From contig JAJUJI010000007.1 in the NCBI GenBank assembly GCA_029265405.1, forward strand, positions 87,100 to 151,099: 64,000 nt of DNA, given 5' to 3'. This DNA is from Clostridiales bacterium (GTDB taxonomy: Bacteria > Bacillota > Clostridia > Oscillospirales > Oscillospiraceae). Under the pieces are notes generated by a model that saw only the letters and a list, made by a program, of their open reading frames with translations, was not told where the DNA came from and searched no databases. Of the stretch, positions 52,519-61,395 are shown one piece after another. The stretch's first letter is position 1. Every line of letters begins with the position of its first letter. A program made the translations under genes and the position numbers.

Positions 52519-53208
52519 ATGTCGATTACAGACAGTCTTTTGGTAAGCCTTTTTGGCATAGCGGTTGTTTTTGCGGTGCTGTTCGTTCTGAGCCTGCTCA
52601 TACGCCTCCAGTCGGCGCTGATAAGCGCCTTCTCAGGCAGGAAAGAGGGCGAAGCCGCAGCCGCTGAGGAACCGGTCTCGGAGCCTGCCGGGGCAGCGGG
52701 CGCGGCAACTGCGGCCGCGGAGCCTGCCGGGTCCGGGGAGGCCGCCGCCGTACGGCCGGAAAAACCTGCCGCGGCGGAGCCGACGCTGAGAGCTTCAGGT
52801 AGCCGGAAATATAATGCCGTCATAAACGGAAAGAAATTTGAGCTGGAAGTCGAGGAGCTTGGAGGAAGCGGGCCGAGAACGGCAGTCCCGGCGTCCTTTA
52901 AGGCGGCTGAAGCCCCCGCAAAGCAGGCGCCCGCGCCGAAGCCGGTTCAGGCGGACAAGCCCGAGCCCGAGCCGGCCGCGGCCGAGGGCGGAACGGGAGA
53001 AACTGTTAAGGCCCCCGTTCCCGGCGTGGTGCTGGATATTAAAACAGCGGCGGGCGCCGGGGTAAAGCGCGGGGAGGTCCTGCTGCTTATAGAGGCGATG
53101 AAGATGGAAAACGAGATAGTCGCCGCCAGGGACGGCACCGTAGAACAAATATTGGTCGCCAAGGGCGCTTCCGTCTCCATGGGAACTCCGCTGGTCGTGA
53201 TAAGGTGA
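52519..53208 (+). CDS. OadG-like subunit fused to a biotin carrier domain
   Basis: A 229-residue fusion. Residues 8-30 form a single membrane helix of the OadG (gamma) type. A long Ala/Pro/Glu linker (about 50-165), interrupted by a short folded patch (KYNAVINGKKFELEVEEL), leads to a C-terminal biotinyl domain with the EAMKME motif, biotin on Lys195. It would carry CO2 from a carboxyltransferase to the membrane pump encoded 13 bases later. Merging gamma and carrier in one chain differs from separate subunits in classical Na+-pump decarboxylases. GAGGTG precedes the ATG. Confidence 0.82.
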   Translation: MSITDSLLVSLFGIAVVFAVLFVLSLLIRLQSALISAFSGRKEGEAAAAEEPVSEPAGAAGAATAAAEPAGSGEAAAVRPEKPAAAEPTLRASGSRKYNAVINGKKFELEVEELGGSGPRTAVPASFKAAEAPAKQAPAPKPVQADKPEPEPAAAEGGTGETVKAPVPGVVLDIKTAAGAGVKRGEVLLLIEAMKMENEIVAARDGTVEQILVAKGASVSMGTPLVVIR

Positions 53209-53221
53209 GGGGTGATACGTT

Positions 53222-54376
53222 ATGAATTTTGCGGATACTTTGAAAAATCTGATGGACGATTCGGGCTTTCTGGGCCTCGATTTGCCCCATTTTATCATGA
53301 TAGCGGTAGCTCTGGCGCTGATATATTTGGCTATACGCAAAAAATTCGAGCCGCTGCTGCTGCTGCCCATAGCCTTCGGCGTGCTGCTGGCGAATCTGCC
53401 CTTCAGCGGGCTTATGAGCGAGCCTGTTTATGTTGACGGTCATTTGGATACTCCGGGCGGGCTGCTCTACTACCTGTATCAGGGCGTAAAGCTGGGCATA
53501 TATCCTTCGCTTATTTTCCTTGGCATAGGCGCCATGACTGATTTCGGACCCATGATAGCAAATCCCTCCAGCCTGCTGCTGGGCGCCGCGGCGCAGCTCG
53601 GCATATACTGCGCCTTTATTCTGGCAGGGGCCCTGGGCTTTACGCCGCAGGAGGCTGCCTCCATCGGCATTATAGGCGGAGCGGACGGGCCCACGGCCAT
53701 TTACCTTACGACCAAGCTGGCAAAGCACCTGCTTCCCGCCATCGCGATAGCCGCCTATTCGTATATGGCGCTCATCCCCCTTATCCAGCCGCCCATTATG
53801 AGGGCGCTGACCACCAAAAAGGAGCGGGAAACCGAGATGAAGCAGCTTCGTCAGGTTTCCAAGCTGGAAAAGATACTCTTTCCCATTATAGTGACGATAA
53901 TTACGATACTGCTGCTGCCCTCCGTAGCGCCCCTGATCGGCATGCTTATGCTGGGCAACCTGTTCAAGGAATCAGGAGTGGTTGAAAGGATTTCCAAGAC
54001 GGCGCAAAACGAGCTTATCAACATTGTCACCATCTTCCTTGGAATCACCGTCGGCGCGACGGCGAAGGCCGAAACCTTCCTGCGGCTGCAGACGCTGGAG
54101 ATAATAGCGCTGGGCCTGTTCGCCTTCATATTCAGCACCGTGGGCGGAATATTGTTCGGCAAGCTGATGTATCTGGTAACCGGCGGCAAGGTCAATCCGC
54201 TCATAGGCTCCGCCGGCGTGTCCGCCGTTCCCATGGCGGCCCGCGTTTCCCAGGTTGAGGGCCAGAAGGCCAACCCCAGGAATTTCCTGCTCATGCACGC
54301 CATGGGCCCCAACGTGGCGGGAGTCATAGGCTCGGCCGTCGCCGCAGGCTTCCTGCTGGCTGTGTTCGGAAAATAA
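53222..54376 (+). CDS. Na+-transporting decarboxylase beta subunit
   Basis: A 384-residue polytopic membrane protein (OadB/MmdB/GcdB family) that decarboxylates carboxybiotin and exports sodium. It has [17 protein letters not shown], the [10 protein letters not shown] motif with the key Asp, and the C-terminal [11 protein letters not shown] and [22 protein letters not shown] segments. No carboxyltransferase (alpha) gene is nearby, so the substrate (oxaloacetate, methylmalonyl-CoA or glutaconyl-CoA) cannot be assigned from this window. Confidence 0.9.
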   Translation: MNFADTLKNLMDDSGFLGLDLPHFIMIAVALALIYLAIRKKFEPLLLLPIAFGVLLANLPFSGLMSEPVYVDGHLDTPGGLLYYLYQGVKLGIYPSLIFLGIGAMTDFGPMIANPSSLLLGAAAQLGIYCAFILAGALGFTPQEAASIGIIGGADGPTAIYLTTKLAKHLLPAIAIAAYSYMALIPLIQPPIMRALTTKKERETEMKQLRQVSKLEKILFPIIVTIITILLLPSVAPLIGMLMLGNLFKESGVVERISKTAQNELINIVTIFLGITVGATAKAETFLRLQTLEIIALGLFAFIFSTVGGILFGKLMYLVTGGKVNPLIGSAGVSAVPMAARVSQVEGQKANPRNFLLMHAMGPNVAGVIGSAVAAGFLLAVFGK

Positions 54377-54396
54377 AGGCGCTGCGCCATTATGGA

Positions 54397-54432
54397 GATG
54401 GGCGCGCCGGCTTGTCTGCCGGCGCGCCCATC
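54397..54432. terminator. Bidirectional hairpin between oadB-like gene and trpA
   Basis: A perfect 15-bp stem (54397-54411 with 54418-54432), very GC-rich, sits between two convergent genes. It has no T run on either strand but can serve both transcripts. Confidence 0.7.
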
Positions 54433-54447
54433 CCGTCTCGCAGCGGC

Positions 54448-55218
54448 TCAGCGCATGGCTTCCTTCATCGCCCTGATAAAGGCGGAAACCGGCGCGGCCG
54501 CCTCCTTCCCGTATCTTTCTATAAGCTTTACGATAGCCGAGCCGACGATGACTCCGTCGGCTTTTTTCGCTATTTTGGCCGCCTGCGCCGGGGTGGATAT
54601 GCCGAAGCCCACCGCCGCCGGAACCTTGGCGGCGCGCCGGACAAGACCCAGCATCGCGTCCAGGTCGCCGTCTATGCTGTCCCTCACGCCGGTGACGCCG
54701 AGCGACGAGACGCAGTAGACAAAGCCCTCGGCTTCCCCTGCTATCCTGGCTATACGCTCCCTCGAGGTGGGGGCGACGAGGGAAATGAAATCCAGCCCCC
54801 GGGCCCGGCAAAAAGGGGCAAAGTCCGCCTTTTCCTCGAAGGGCACGTCGGGCAGTATCAGCCCGCCTATGCCCGCTTCTGCGGCCTTATCGAGGAAGCG
54901 CTCGGTTCCGTATGAAAACACCACGTTGGCGTAGGTCATTACAGCCATGGGCACGCCCGCCCCGGCGCGCGCCCTGCGCGCCATGTCGAGTATTTTGCCG
55001 GCGGTCGCGCCGCCGGACAAGGCCCTGAGGCTCGCCTCCTGTATGACGACGCCCTCCGCCGTCGGATCCGAAAAGGGTATGCCAAGCTCAATCAGGTCTG
55101 CGCCGGCATCGGCGATTGCGTGGATCAGCCTTTCGGTTGTATCAAGATCGGGGTCTCCGCAGGTGAGAAAGGCTATGAAGGCCTTGCCGTGGTCAAAGGC
55201 TTTTGCGATGTCGCTCAT
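54448..55218 (-). CDS. trpA: Tryptophan synthase alpha chain
   Basis: A 256-residue TIM-barrel enzyme that splits indole-3-glycerol phosphate to indole for the beta chain. It carries [15 protein letters not shown] with the catalytic Asp, the early catalytic Glu (in LIELG), and SLGVTGVR. It is the last gene of the trp operon and overlaps trpB in an ATGA. Confidence 0.96.
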   Translation of the reverse strand: MSDIAKAFDHGKAFIAFLTCGDPDLDTTERLIHAIADAGADLIELGIPFSDPTAEGVVIQEASLRALSGGATAGKILDMARRARAGAGVPMAVMTYANVVFSYGTERFLDKAAEAGIGGLILPDVPFEEKADFAPFCRARGLDFISLVAPTSRERIARIAGEAEGFVYCVSSLGVTGVRDSIDGDLDAMLGLVRRAAKVPAAVGFGISTPAQAAKIAKKADGVIVGSAIVKLIERYGKEAAAPVSAFIRAMKEAMR

Positions 55219-56399
55219 TCCGAAACCTCCTCCCCCCTGTATCGGGCTATGGAGGCGCAGTCCTTGTCGCCCCGGCCGGAGATGTTAACAACTATTATCC
55301 GGCTTTTGTCCAGCGCAGGCGCCAGCTTCACGGCATAGGCTACGGCGTGCGCGCTTTCGATTGCCGGTATTATGCCCTCGGTGCGGGACAGGAGCTCGAA
55401 GGCCTCCACCGCCTCGTCGTCGCGGACGGCGACGTATTCGGCCCTGCCTATGTCGTGCAGGTAGGCGTGCTCAGGCCCCACGCCGGGATAATCCAGGCCC
55501 GCGGATATTGAGTAAACCGGCGCTATCTGGCCGTATTCGTCCTGGCAGAAATAGGACTTCATGCCGTGGAATATGCCGAGCCTCCCGGTGGTTATGGTGG
55601 CGGCCGTTTCCGGGGTGTCCGCGCCCTTGCCGGCGGCCTCGCAGCCTATAAGGCGGACAGAGCCTTCGCTAATGAAGTGGCGGAAGGCGCCTATTGCGTT
55701 GGAGCCGCCGCCCACGCAGGCTATCACCGCGTCGGGCAGGCGGTTTTCAATTTCGAGAAGCTGCGCCTTGATTTCCTTTGAAATGACGGCCTGGAAATCC
55801 CCGACTATGGTTGGAAAGGGGTGGGGGCCCATCACTGAGCCGAGAAGGTAATGCGTATCCTCCATTCGGCTGCACCACTGGCGCATGGCTTCGGAAACGG
55901 CGTCCTTCAGTGTGGCCGTACCGGTCGCGACGGGATGCACACTCGCTCCCAGCAGCCTCATTTTGTACACGTTCAGCGCCTGGCGCTTCATGTCCTCCCG
56001 GCCCATATATATTTCGCAATCCATGCCCATGAGGGCGGCGGCTGTGGCCGTGGCTACGCCGTGCTGCCCGGCCCCCGTCTCCGCTATCAGGCGCGTCTTG
56101 CCCATTTTGCGGGCGAGCAGGGCCTGACCCAGCACGTTGTTTATCTTGTGCGAGCCGGTATGGTTCAAATCCTCGCGCTTGAGGTATATTTTCGCTCCCC
56201 CAAGCTTCTCCGTCAGCCTCCTTGCATAATACAGCAGGGACGGCCTTCCGGCGTAATTTTTCAGAAGGTCGTTAAGCTCCGCGTTGAACTGCGGGTCGTT
56301 TTTGTAATGCTCGTAGGCCGCCTCCAGCTCAATGACGGCGTTCATCAGCGTTTCGGGTATGTATTGCCCGCCGTGCACGCCGAATCTTCCCTTAGACAA
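55215..56399 (-). CDS. trpB: Tryptophan synthase beta chain
   Basis: A 394-residue PLP enzyme that joins indole to serine. The PLP lysine lies in [11 protein letters not shown], with [11 protein letters not shown] and the phosphate loop GGGSNA. The start is a TTG, eight bases after GGAGG, overlapping trpF by 8 bp. It is the TrpB1 type that pairs with TrpA. Confidence 0.96.
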   Translation of the reverse strand: MSKGRFGVHGGQYIPETLMNAVIELEAAYEHYKNDPQFNAELNDLLKNYAGRPSLLYYARRLTEKLGGAKIYLKREDLNHTGSHKINNVLGQALLARKMGKTRLIAETGAGQHGVATATAAALMGMDCEIYMGREDMKRQALNVYKMRLLGASVHPVATGTATLKDAVSEAMRQWCSRMEDTHYLLGSVMGPHPFPTIVGDFQAVISKEIKAQLLEIENRLPDAVIACVGGGSNAIGAFRHFISEGSVRLIGCEAAGKGADTPETAATITTGRLGIFHGMKSYFCQDEYGQIAPVYSISAGLDYPGVGPEHAYLHDIGRAEYVAVRDDEAVEAFELLSRTEGIIPAIESAHAVAYAVKLAPALDKSRIIVVNISGRGDKDCASIARYRGEEVSE

Positions 56400-57036
56400 T
56401 GCCCAGTCCTCCTTTTTCGCTTTTTATTCCTCTGGCTGCCGCTACCGCGGCAATGATTTTTCTTCCGTCCTTGCGTCCGCAGGATTCCACTCCCGAGCTT
56501 ATATCAACGGCATAGGGATGAAGGCGCGCGACCGCCTCGGGTATGCTCTCGGGCGTCAGCCCGCCGGCCAATATGAAGGGCCTCTCCAGGCCGCCTGCAA
56601 AAGACCAGTCGAAGGCAAGCCCTGAGCCCGCCCCGCCGTCAAGAAGCACCATATCCGCGGAGCTTTTTGCGGCGGCGCGCACGTCGCCTTCCGCGCTTAT
56701 CCTGAAAGCGGCCCATATGGGGACGCCCGGCAGCCTTTTTCGCAGCCCGGCGATGAAAGCCTCGTCCTGCCCGCCGTGCAGCTGCACTATGTCGATGATC
56801 TGCTCCCGGCAGAGCCTTAATATAAAGTCCGGCGGCGAGTCCACAAATACCCCCACCGTAATAATGGAGGGGCGCAGCGCCTCCCGAAGCCGGCGGGCAA
56901 GCTCGGGCGACACATTCCTGCGGCTTTTTTCATAAAACACGAAGCCCGCGTAGTCCGGCAGGGCGGCGTTGACAAGGCACGCGTCGGCGGTTGCGGAAAG
57001 CCCGCAGATCTTGATTTTCGTTTGCGCGGCCCTCAT
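56392..57036 (-). CDS. trpF: Phosphoribosylanthranilate isomerase
   Basis: A 214-residue TIM-barrel isomerase with IKICGLS (catalytic Cys), [15 protein letters not shown] (catalytic Asp) and DISSGVES. It lies between trpC and trpB and overlaps both. Confidence 0.95.
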   Translation of the reverse strand: MRAAQTKIKICGLSATADACLVNAALPDYAGFVFYEKSRRNVSPELARRLREALRPSIITVGVFVDSPPDFILRLCREQIIDIVQLHGGQDEAFIAGLRKRLPGVPIWAAFRISAEGDVRAAAKSSADMVLLDGGAGSGLAFDWSFAGGLERPFILAGGLTPESIPEAVARLHPYAVDISSGVESCGRKDGRKIIAAVAAARGIKSEKGGLGIV

Positions 57037-57815
57037 CGGCAGGCGCTCCTGAAGGCCGAAAGCAGGGCCCTTCTGTCGGAAGCCCGCATGAGAGCCTCCC
57101 CTAGCAAAACGGCGTCGGCCCCGGCGGCCTTCATGACGGCCGCGTCCGCTGGCGAGCTTATGCCTGACTCGGCCACGAAAAGCGCCCCGGGCGGCAGCTT
57201 TTCCCTGAGTCTTGCGGCGTTGGACAAATCCACGGTAAAGTCCTTAAGGTTCCTGTTGTTGACGCCTATGAGCCTGGCGCCCGCCGACGAGGCTGAGCGC
57301 AGCTCAGCCTCGTCGTGCGCCTCAACGAGCGCGCTCAGTCCCAGCCTGTCGCAGATTGACAGAAACTTGGCTATGGTTTGAGTCTCCAGCAGGGCGCAGA
57401 TGAGAAGGACTGCGTCGGCCCCCAGGCACTTTGCCTCGTAGAGCTGGTATTCGTCCACAGTAAAATCCTTGCGAAGCATGGGCAGCGTTATCTCGGAGCG
57501 TATTTCGCGGAATATGCCGTCGGAGCCCATGAAGCGCGACGGCTCCGTGAGGCAGGATACGCATTCGGCGCCCGCCGCCTCGTAATCCCTGGCTATGTCG
57601 AGGTAGGGGAAGGACTCCGATATTATTCCCTTGGAAGGGGAGGCCTTCTTTATCTCGCATATGAAGGCAAGCTCCGGCCCTTTAAGCGCGCGCTCGAAAC
57701 GGAAATCGCCTCCGGGAAGCGCAAGGGCCCGCTCCCTGAGCTCCTCAAGGCTTACGCGCGCTTTTGCCTCCGCCGCCCGCTTCATGGACAGCTCGGCCAA
57801 TTCTCTGAGAATCAT
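57033..57815 (-). CDS. trpC: Indole-3-glycerol phosphate synthase
   Basis: A 260-residue TIM-barrel enzyme that closes the indole ring. Motifs are CEIKKASPSKG (catalytic Lys), LTEPSRFMG, LRKDFTVDEYQLYEA and GVNNRNL. It begins 13 bases after trpD and is not fused to trpF. Confidence 0.96.
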   Translation of the reverse strand: MILRELAELSMKRAAEAKARVSLEELRERALALPGGDFRFERALKGPELAFICEIKKASPSKGIISESFPYLDIARDYEAAGAECVSCLTEPSRFMGSDGIFREIRSEITLPMLRKDFTVDEYQLYEAKCLGADAVLLICALLETQTIAKFLSICDRLGLSALVEAHDEAELRSASSAGARLIGVNNRNLKDFTVDLSNAARLREKLPPGALFVAESGISSPADAAVMKAAGADAVLLGEALMRASDRRALLSAFRSACR

Positions 57816-57828
57816 GCCTCGAACCCCC

Positions 57829-58836
57829 TCATGAGTTGGATTTCGCTATAAATTCGTCGAGCTTTGCCCTTGCGGCCCCGCAGTCTATCAGCTCGGCGGC
57901 AAGCGCGGCGCCGGCCGCCGGCGTTGCGGCCTTGCCGGCAAGGTACAGCCCCGCCCCCGCGTTGAGCAGGACCGCGTCGCGCCTGGGGCCTTTTTTCCCC
58001 TCAAGTATCTCCAGCGCGATACGCGCGTTTTCCTCCGGGCCGCCCCCGGCCAGGTCGGCCTTTTCGCAGGTCCCGAAGCCGAGGTCCTCCGGACGCAGGG
58101 TATAGCTTGTGAAGCGCTCCTCTTCAAACTCGCATACGAACGTAGGCGAGGACAGGGAGATTTCGTCCAGCTTATCCCTGCCGCAGACCACCATGCCCCT
58201 CTTTACGCCTAAATTAGCCATCACGCGCGCCAGAGGCTCGACAAGGCTCTCGGAAAAGACGCCGAGCAGCTCCGTCTGCGCCGAGGCTGGATTCGTCAGG
58301 GGGCCGAGGATGTTGAATACCGTGCGTAAGCCAAGCTCCCTTCGCACCGGAGCCACGTGCTTCATCGAAGGGTGGAATAAGGGGGCGAAGAAGAAGCAGA
58401 TGCCTATCTCCTCCAGAAGCTCGAGGCATCTTTCCGGCGGCAGGCTTATTTTGACTCCCAGCGCCTCCAGACAGTCCGCCGAGCCGCATTTTGAGGACGC
58501 GGCCCTGTTGCCGTGCTTTGCGACCCTCGCGCCCCCGGAGGCCGCGACTATGGCCGAGACGGTGGAAATGTTGAAGGAGCCGGAGCCGTCCCCTCCGGTG
58601 CCGACTATCTCCAGCAGCTCCAGCCCGTGCCGCACGCGCTCCGAGTGTGAGCGCATGGCGGCGGCGAAGGCGGTAATCTCCTCTATGGTTTCGCCCTTTG
58701 CCGACAGTGCGGCCAGGAAGGCGGCCGTCTGCACCTGAGAGGCCTCCCCCCTCATTATCTCGTCCATGACGGCGGAGGCCTCCGGATAGGTAAGATGCTC
58801 TCCGCTAATGAGCTTTGCCGTGGCTTCCCTGATCAT
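57829..58836 (-). CDS. trpD: Anthranilate phosphoribosyltransferase
   Basis: A 335-residue enzyme that couples anthranilate to phosphoribosyl pyrophosphate. It shows [30 protein letters not shown] and the [16 protein letters not shown] segment. Its start, with AAGGAG eight bases upstream, lies 32 bp inside the end of trpG. Confidence 0.96.
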   Translation of the reverse strand: MIREATAKLISGEHLTYPEASAVMDEIMRGEASQVQTAAFLAALSAKGETIEEITAFAAAMRSHSERVRHGLELLEIVGTGGDGSGSFNISTVSAIVAASGGARVAKHGNRAASSKCGSADCLEALGVKISLPPERCLELLEEIGICFFFAPLFHPSMKHVAPVRRELGLRTVFNILGPLTNPASAQTELLGVFSESLVEPLARVMANLGVKRGMVVCGRDKLDEISLSSPTFVCEFEEERFTSYTLRPEDLGFGTCEKADLAGGGPEENARIALEILEGKKGPRRDAVLLNAGAGLYLAGKAATPAAGAALAAELIDCGAARAKLDEFIAKSNS

Positions 58837-59416
58837 TGAAACGCTCCTTTCCTATGGACAGAAAATTAGTGATTATAGCCGGTCCGTCCGGGGTGAGTAT
58901 GGATTCGGGGTGGAACTGGACCCCGAATATGGGGTACTCGAGGTGCGCGACCGCCATTATTTCGCCGTCGCCGGTTTCCGCGGTTACCTTAAGGCAGCGC
59001 GGCAGGCTTTGCGGCTCCGCCGCGAGGGAATGGTAGCGCCCCGCCTGTATGCACGGCGGCAAGCCCTCAAAAATGGGGCAGGAGGAGTCTATTTTTACTT
59101 CGGAGCGCTTGCCGTGCATCAGGCGCGCAGCGTGGACGATTCTTGCCCCGAAGGCCTCGCATATGGCCTGGTGCCCCAGGCAGACGCCCAGCAGGGGTAT
59201 GGTTTTGCCGGCTTTCAGCACGGCTTCCTCGCATATTCCGGCGTCGGCCGGACGGCCGGGGCCGGGGGACAAGACTATGTGGGAAGGGCGCAGGGCCAGG
59301 AGCTCCTCCGCAGTCGCCGCGTCGTTGCGGATGACAAGGATGTCGGGGTTTACCGCGCCTATATACTGCCAGAGGTTGTAGGAAAAGCTGTCGTAATTGT
59401 CTATGAGAATTATCAT
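58805..59416 (-). CDS. trpG: Anthranilate synthase glutamine amidotransferase subunit
   Basis: A 203-residue class I amidotransferase that gives ammonia from glutamine to TrpE. It has [18 protein letters not shown], the nucleophile in GVCLGHQAI and the HPES His/Glu pair. The ATG at 59416 overlaps the trpE stop by 4 bp; an open frame up to 59479 lies within trpE. It may also serve 4-aminobenzoate synthesis, since no pabA is seen. Confidence 0.95.
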   Translation of the reverse strand: MIILIDNYDSFSYNLWQYIGAVNPDILVIRNDAATAEELLALRPSHIVLSPGPGRPADAGICEEAVLKAGKTIPLLGVCLGHQAICEAFGARIVHAARLMHGKRSEVKIDSSCPIFEGLPPCIQAGRYHSLAAEPQSLPRCLKVTAETGDGEIMAVAHLEYPIFGVQFHPESILTPDGPAIITNFLSIGKERFNDQGSHGKAH

Positions 59417-60897
59417 AGGTCTAGCCCCTCCTGGGCAAGCTCCAGGGCCCTTACGACGGCCCTGGCCTTGTTGGCGCATTCCTCGAACTCCCTTTCCGGG
59501 ACGCTGTCGGCGACTATGCCGGCCCCGGAGCGTATGAACACCTTCCCGTTTTTTTTGAAGGCTATGCGTATGGATATGCAGGTGTCCATATTTCCGGAAA
59601 AGTCGATGTAGCCTATCGCGCCGCCGTAGATGCCGCGCCTGCTTTTTTCAAGCTCGTTTATTATTTGGCAGGCCCGTATCTTCGGCGCTCCGGAAAGCGT
59701 GCCCGCCGGCAGCACGGCCCCCAGGGCGTCCAAAGCGTCCCTGTCCTCCCTGATGCGCCCCCTGACGGTGGAGCCAAGGTGCATGACATGCGAAAACCTC
59801 TCGACGCTAAGATAATTTTCGACGCATACGCTGCCGAACCGGCTCACCCTGCCCAGGTCGTTGCGCCCCAGATCCACCAGCATATTGTGCTCCGCAAGCT
59901 CCTTTTCGTCCGCCAGCAGCTCGGCCTCCAGCCGCCTGTCCTCCTCGGGCGTCAGGCCCCGGGGGCGCGTGCCCGCCAGAGGGAAGGTATAAAGCGTGCC
60001 GTCCTCAAGCCTGACAAGCGTTTCCGGCGAGGCGCCGGCAATCTCGATGCCTTCGCTCGAAAAATAGAACATGTACGGCGAGGGATTGAGGGTGCGAAGC
60101 ACGCGGTAGGCGTCCAGAAGGCTGCCTTCAAAATCCGCGTCGAGGCGGTTGGAGAGCACCACCTGGAAAATGTCCCCCTCCCTTATGCGCTCCTTGGCTT
60201 TTTCAACCATGCCGCAAAACTCGTCCCTGCCAAAGAGCGCGCGCATCGGAGAGGACATCCTTCCGGGCTTTTCAGTTTTCGGCGCGCCTCTCAAAATAAG
60301 CTCCTTCATGCCTTTCAGCTCCAGCTCGGCCCGCCGGTATTCCGTTTCCAGGTCCTCGCAACGGGCGTTTGCTATGAGTATGATTTTTTGCCTCAGGTTG
60401 TCGAAGGCGATGACCTTGTCGAAGAGCATAAGGTCCGCGTCCTTGAAGCCTTCCCGGTCCTCGGCGTCAAGCCGGAGGGAGGGCTCGCTGTATTTTATAT
60501 AATCGTACGAAAAATAGCCGACCAGACCGCCGGAAAAGGGCGGAAGGCCGTCCAGCCTGGGGCTTAGGTTGTCCGCCAGCACCTGGCGGATGACGTCCGC
60601 CGGGTGCGATACATCCAGGGTTATAGACGAGCCGGCGCTTACGGTCATCCTGCCGTCGGAGCAGGTCAGCTCCATTTTCGGGTCGAAGCCGAGAAAGGTA
60701 TATCTGCCCCATTTCTCGCAGTCCTCAACCGATTCCAGCAGAAAAACGTGGCCGCTTATGTTCTTCAGCCTGCGCAGCGCCTCTATGGGGGTAACCGCGT
60801 CGGAGTACAGCTCGATGCAGACTGGCATCCTTTTGTACGGGCCGGAGGCGGCGATGCGCTTCGCCTCCTCAAGCGGGGGAAAAGCCAAAAGTATCAC
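59413..60897 (-). CDS. trpE: Anthranilate synthase component I
   Basis: A 494-residue chorismate-using enzyme, the first of tryptophan synthesis and the usual site of tryptophan feedback. It carries the N-terminal LLES effector motif (in HVFLLES), and in the catalytic domain NPSPYMFY, AGTRPRG, LVDLGRNDLGR and PAGTLSGAPK. The first codon is probably the GTG at 60897, though a TTG at 60888 is also possible, since the AAAGG site lies very close to the GTG. It is the first gene after the T-box. Confidence 0.95.
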   Translation of the reverse strand: MILLAFPPLEEAKRIAASGPYKRMPVCIELYSDAVTPIEALRRLKNISGHVFLLESVEDCEKWGRYTFLGFDPKMELTCSDGRMTVSAGSSITLDVSHPADVIRQVLADNLSPRLDGLPPFSGGLVGYFSYDYIKYSEPSLRLDAEDREGFKDADLMLFDKVIAFDNLRQKIILIANARCEDLETEYRRAELELKGMKELILRGAPKTEKPGRMSSPMRALFGRDEFCGMVEKAKERIREGDIFQVVLSNRLDADFEGSLLDAYRVLRTLNPSPYMFYFSSEGIEIAGASPETLVRLEDGTLYTFPLAGTRPRGLTPEEDRRLEAELLADEKELAEHNMLVDLGRNDLGRVSRFGSVCVENYLSVERFSHVMHLGSTVRGRIREDRDALDALGAVLPAGTLSGAPKIRACQIINELEKSRRGIYGGAIGYIDFSGNMDTCISIRIAFKKNGKVFIRSGAGIVADSVPEREFEECANKARAVVRALELAQEGLDL

Positions 60898-60939
60898 ACC
60901 TTTCCAGTTGATTTTTCGAGGGGAGCTGTCCGGGAAAAC

Positions 60940-61217
60940 AAAAAAGCCCGTCCCTGACTTTAGTCAAGGACGAGCTGCGCTCGCGGTGCCACCTTGATTC
61001 ACGGAAAAGCTTTATTCCGTGCGCTTTGCGGGATACAGTCATATCCCCGGCAACTTACGTATGCCATCACGTCGCAGAATACTCGGCTTTCGCCTTTGAC
61101 TGCGCCCTCGGCGGCCCATTTGATGACCTGTTTTCTGCCCGACTCTCAGCACCGCGGGCTCTCTGTAAGAGCATCGTCACCTTTATCTCCGCGTCAACGG
61201 TTTGGAACGATATTGAT
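60940..61217 (-). ncRNA. Tryptophan T-box leader
   Basis: On the minus strand the leader has a stem I with an AG-rich bulge and a specifier TGG at 61118-61116 (sequence AATGGG), the Trp codon. The T-box AAGGTGGCACCGCG is at 60995-60982; its TGGC can pair with the ACCG-type end of a tRNA with discriminator G73, as tRNA-Trp has. An 11-bp terminator (60972-60949, one G-T pair) with six T (60945-60940) follows. Uncharged tRNA-Trp should stabilise the antiterminator and switch trpEGDCFBA on. Confidence 0.95.
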
Positions 61218-61224
61218 TTGCAAA

Positions 61225-61253
61225 AGAATATCTTATCGCGCTGCTTTTGTCAA
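61225..61253 (-). promoter_or_regulatory. Promoter of the trp operon
   Basis: On the minus strand TTGACA (61253-61248) and TATTCT (61230-61225) are exactly 17 bp apart, placing the start at the 5' end of the T-box leader. Confidence 0.8.
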
Positions 61254-61316
61254 GCGTTTTTTTGGAGCGTGTCCGGTCTTTTTCGGCCGGAGGCTCAGGG
61301 TCCGGCCGGCGCGGGC

Positions 61317-61345
61317 TTGTATATGCGGCTTTTTAGGAATATAAT
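61317..61345 (+). promoter_or_regulatory. Promoter of the glycosidase gene
   Basis: TTGTAT (61317-61322) and a perfect TATAAT (61340-61345) are 17 bp apart and about 50 bp before the start codon. Confidence 0.7.
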
Positions 61346-61395
61346 GGTTGAAACAATAAACGCGCGGCGCTCGCCGCGGAAGGGAAGGACGAAAT

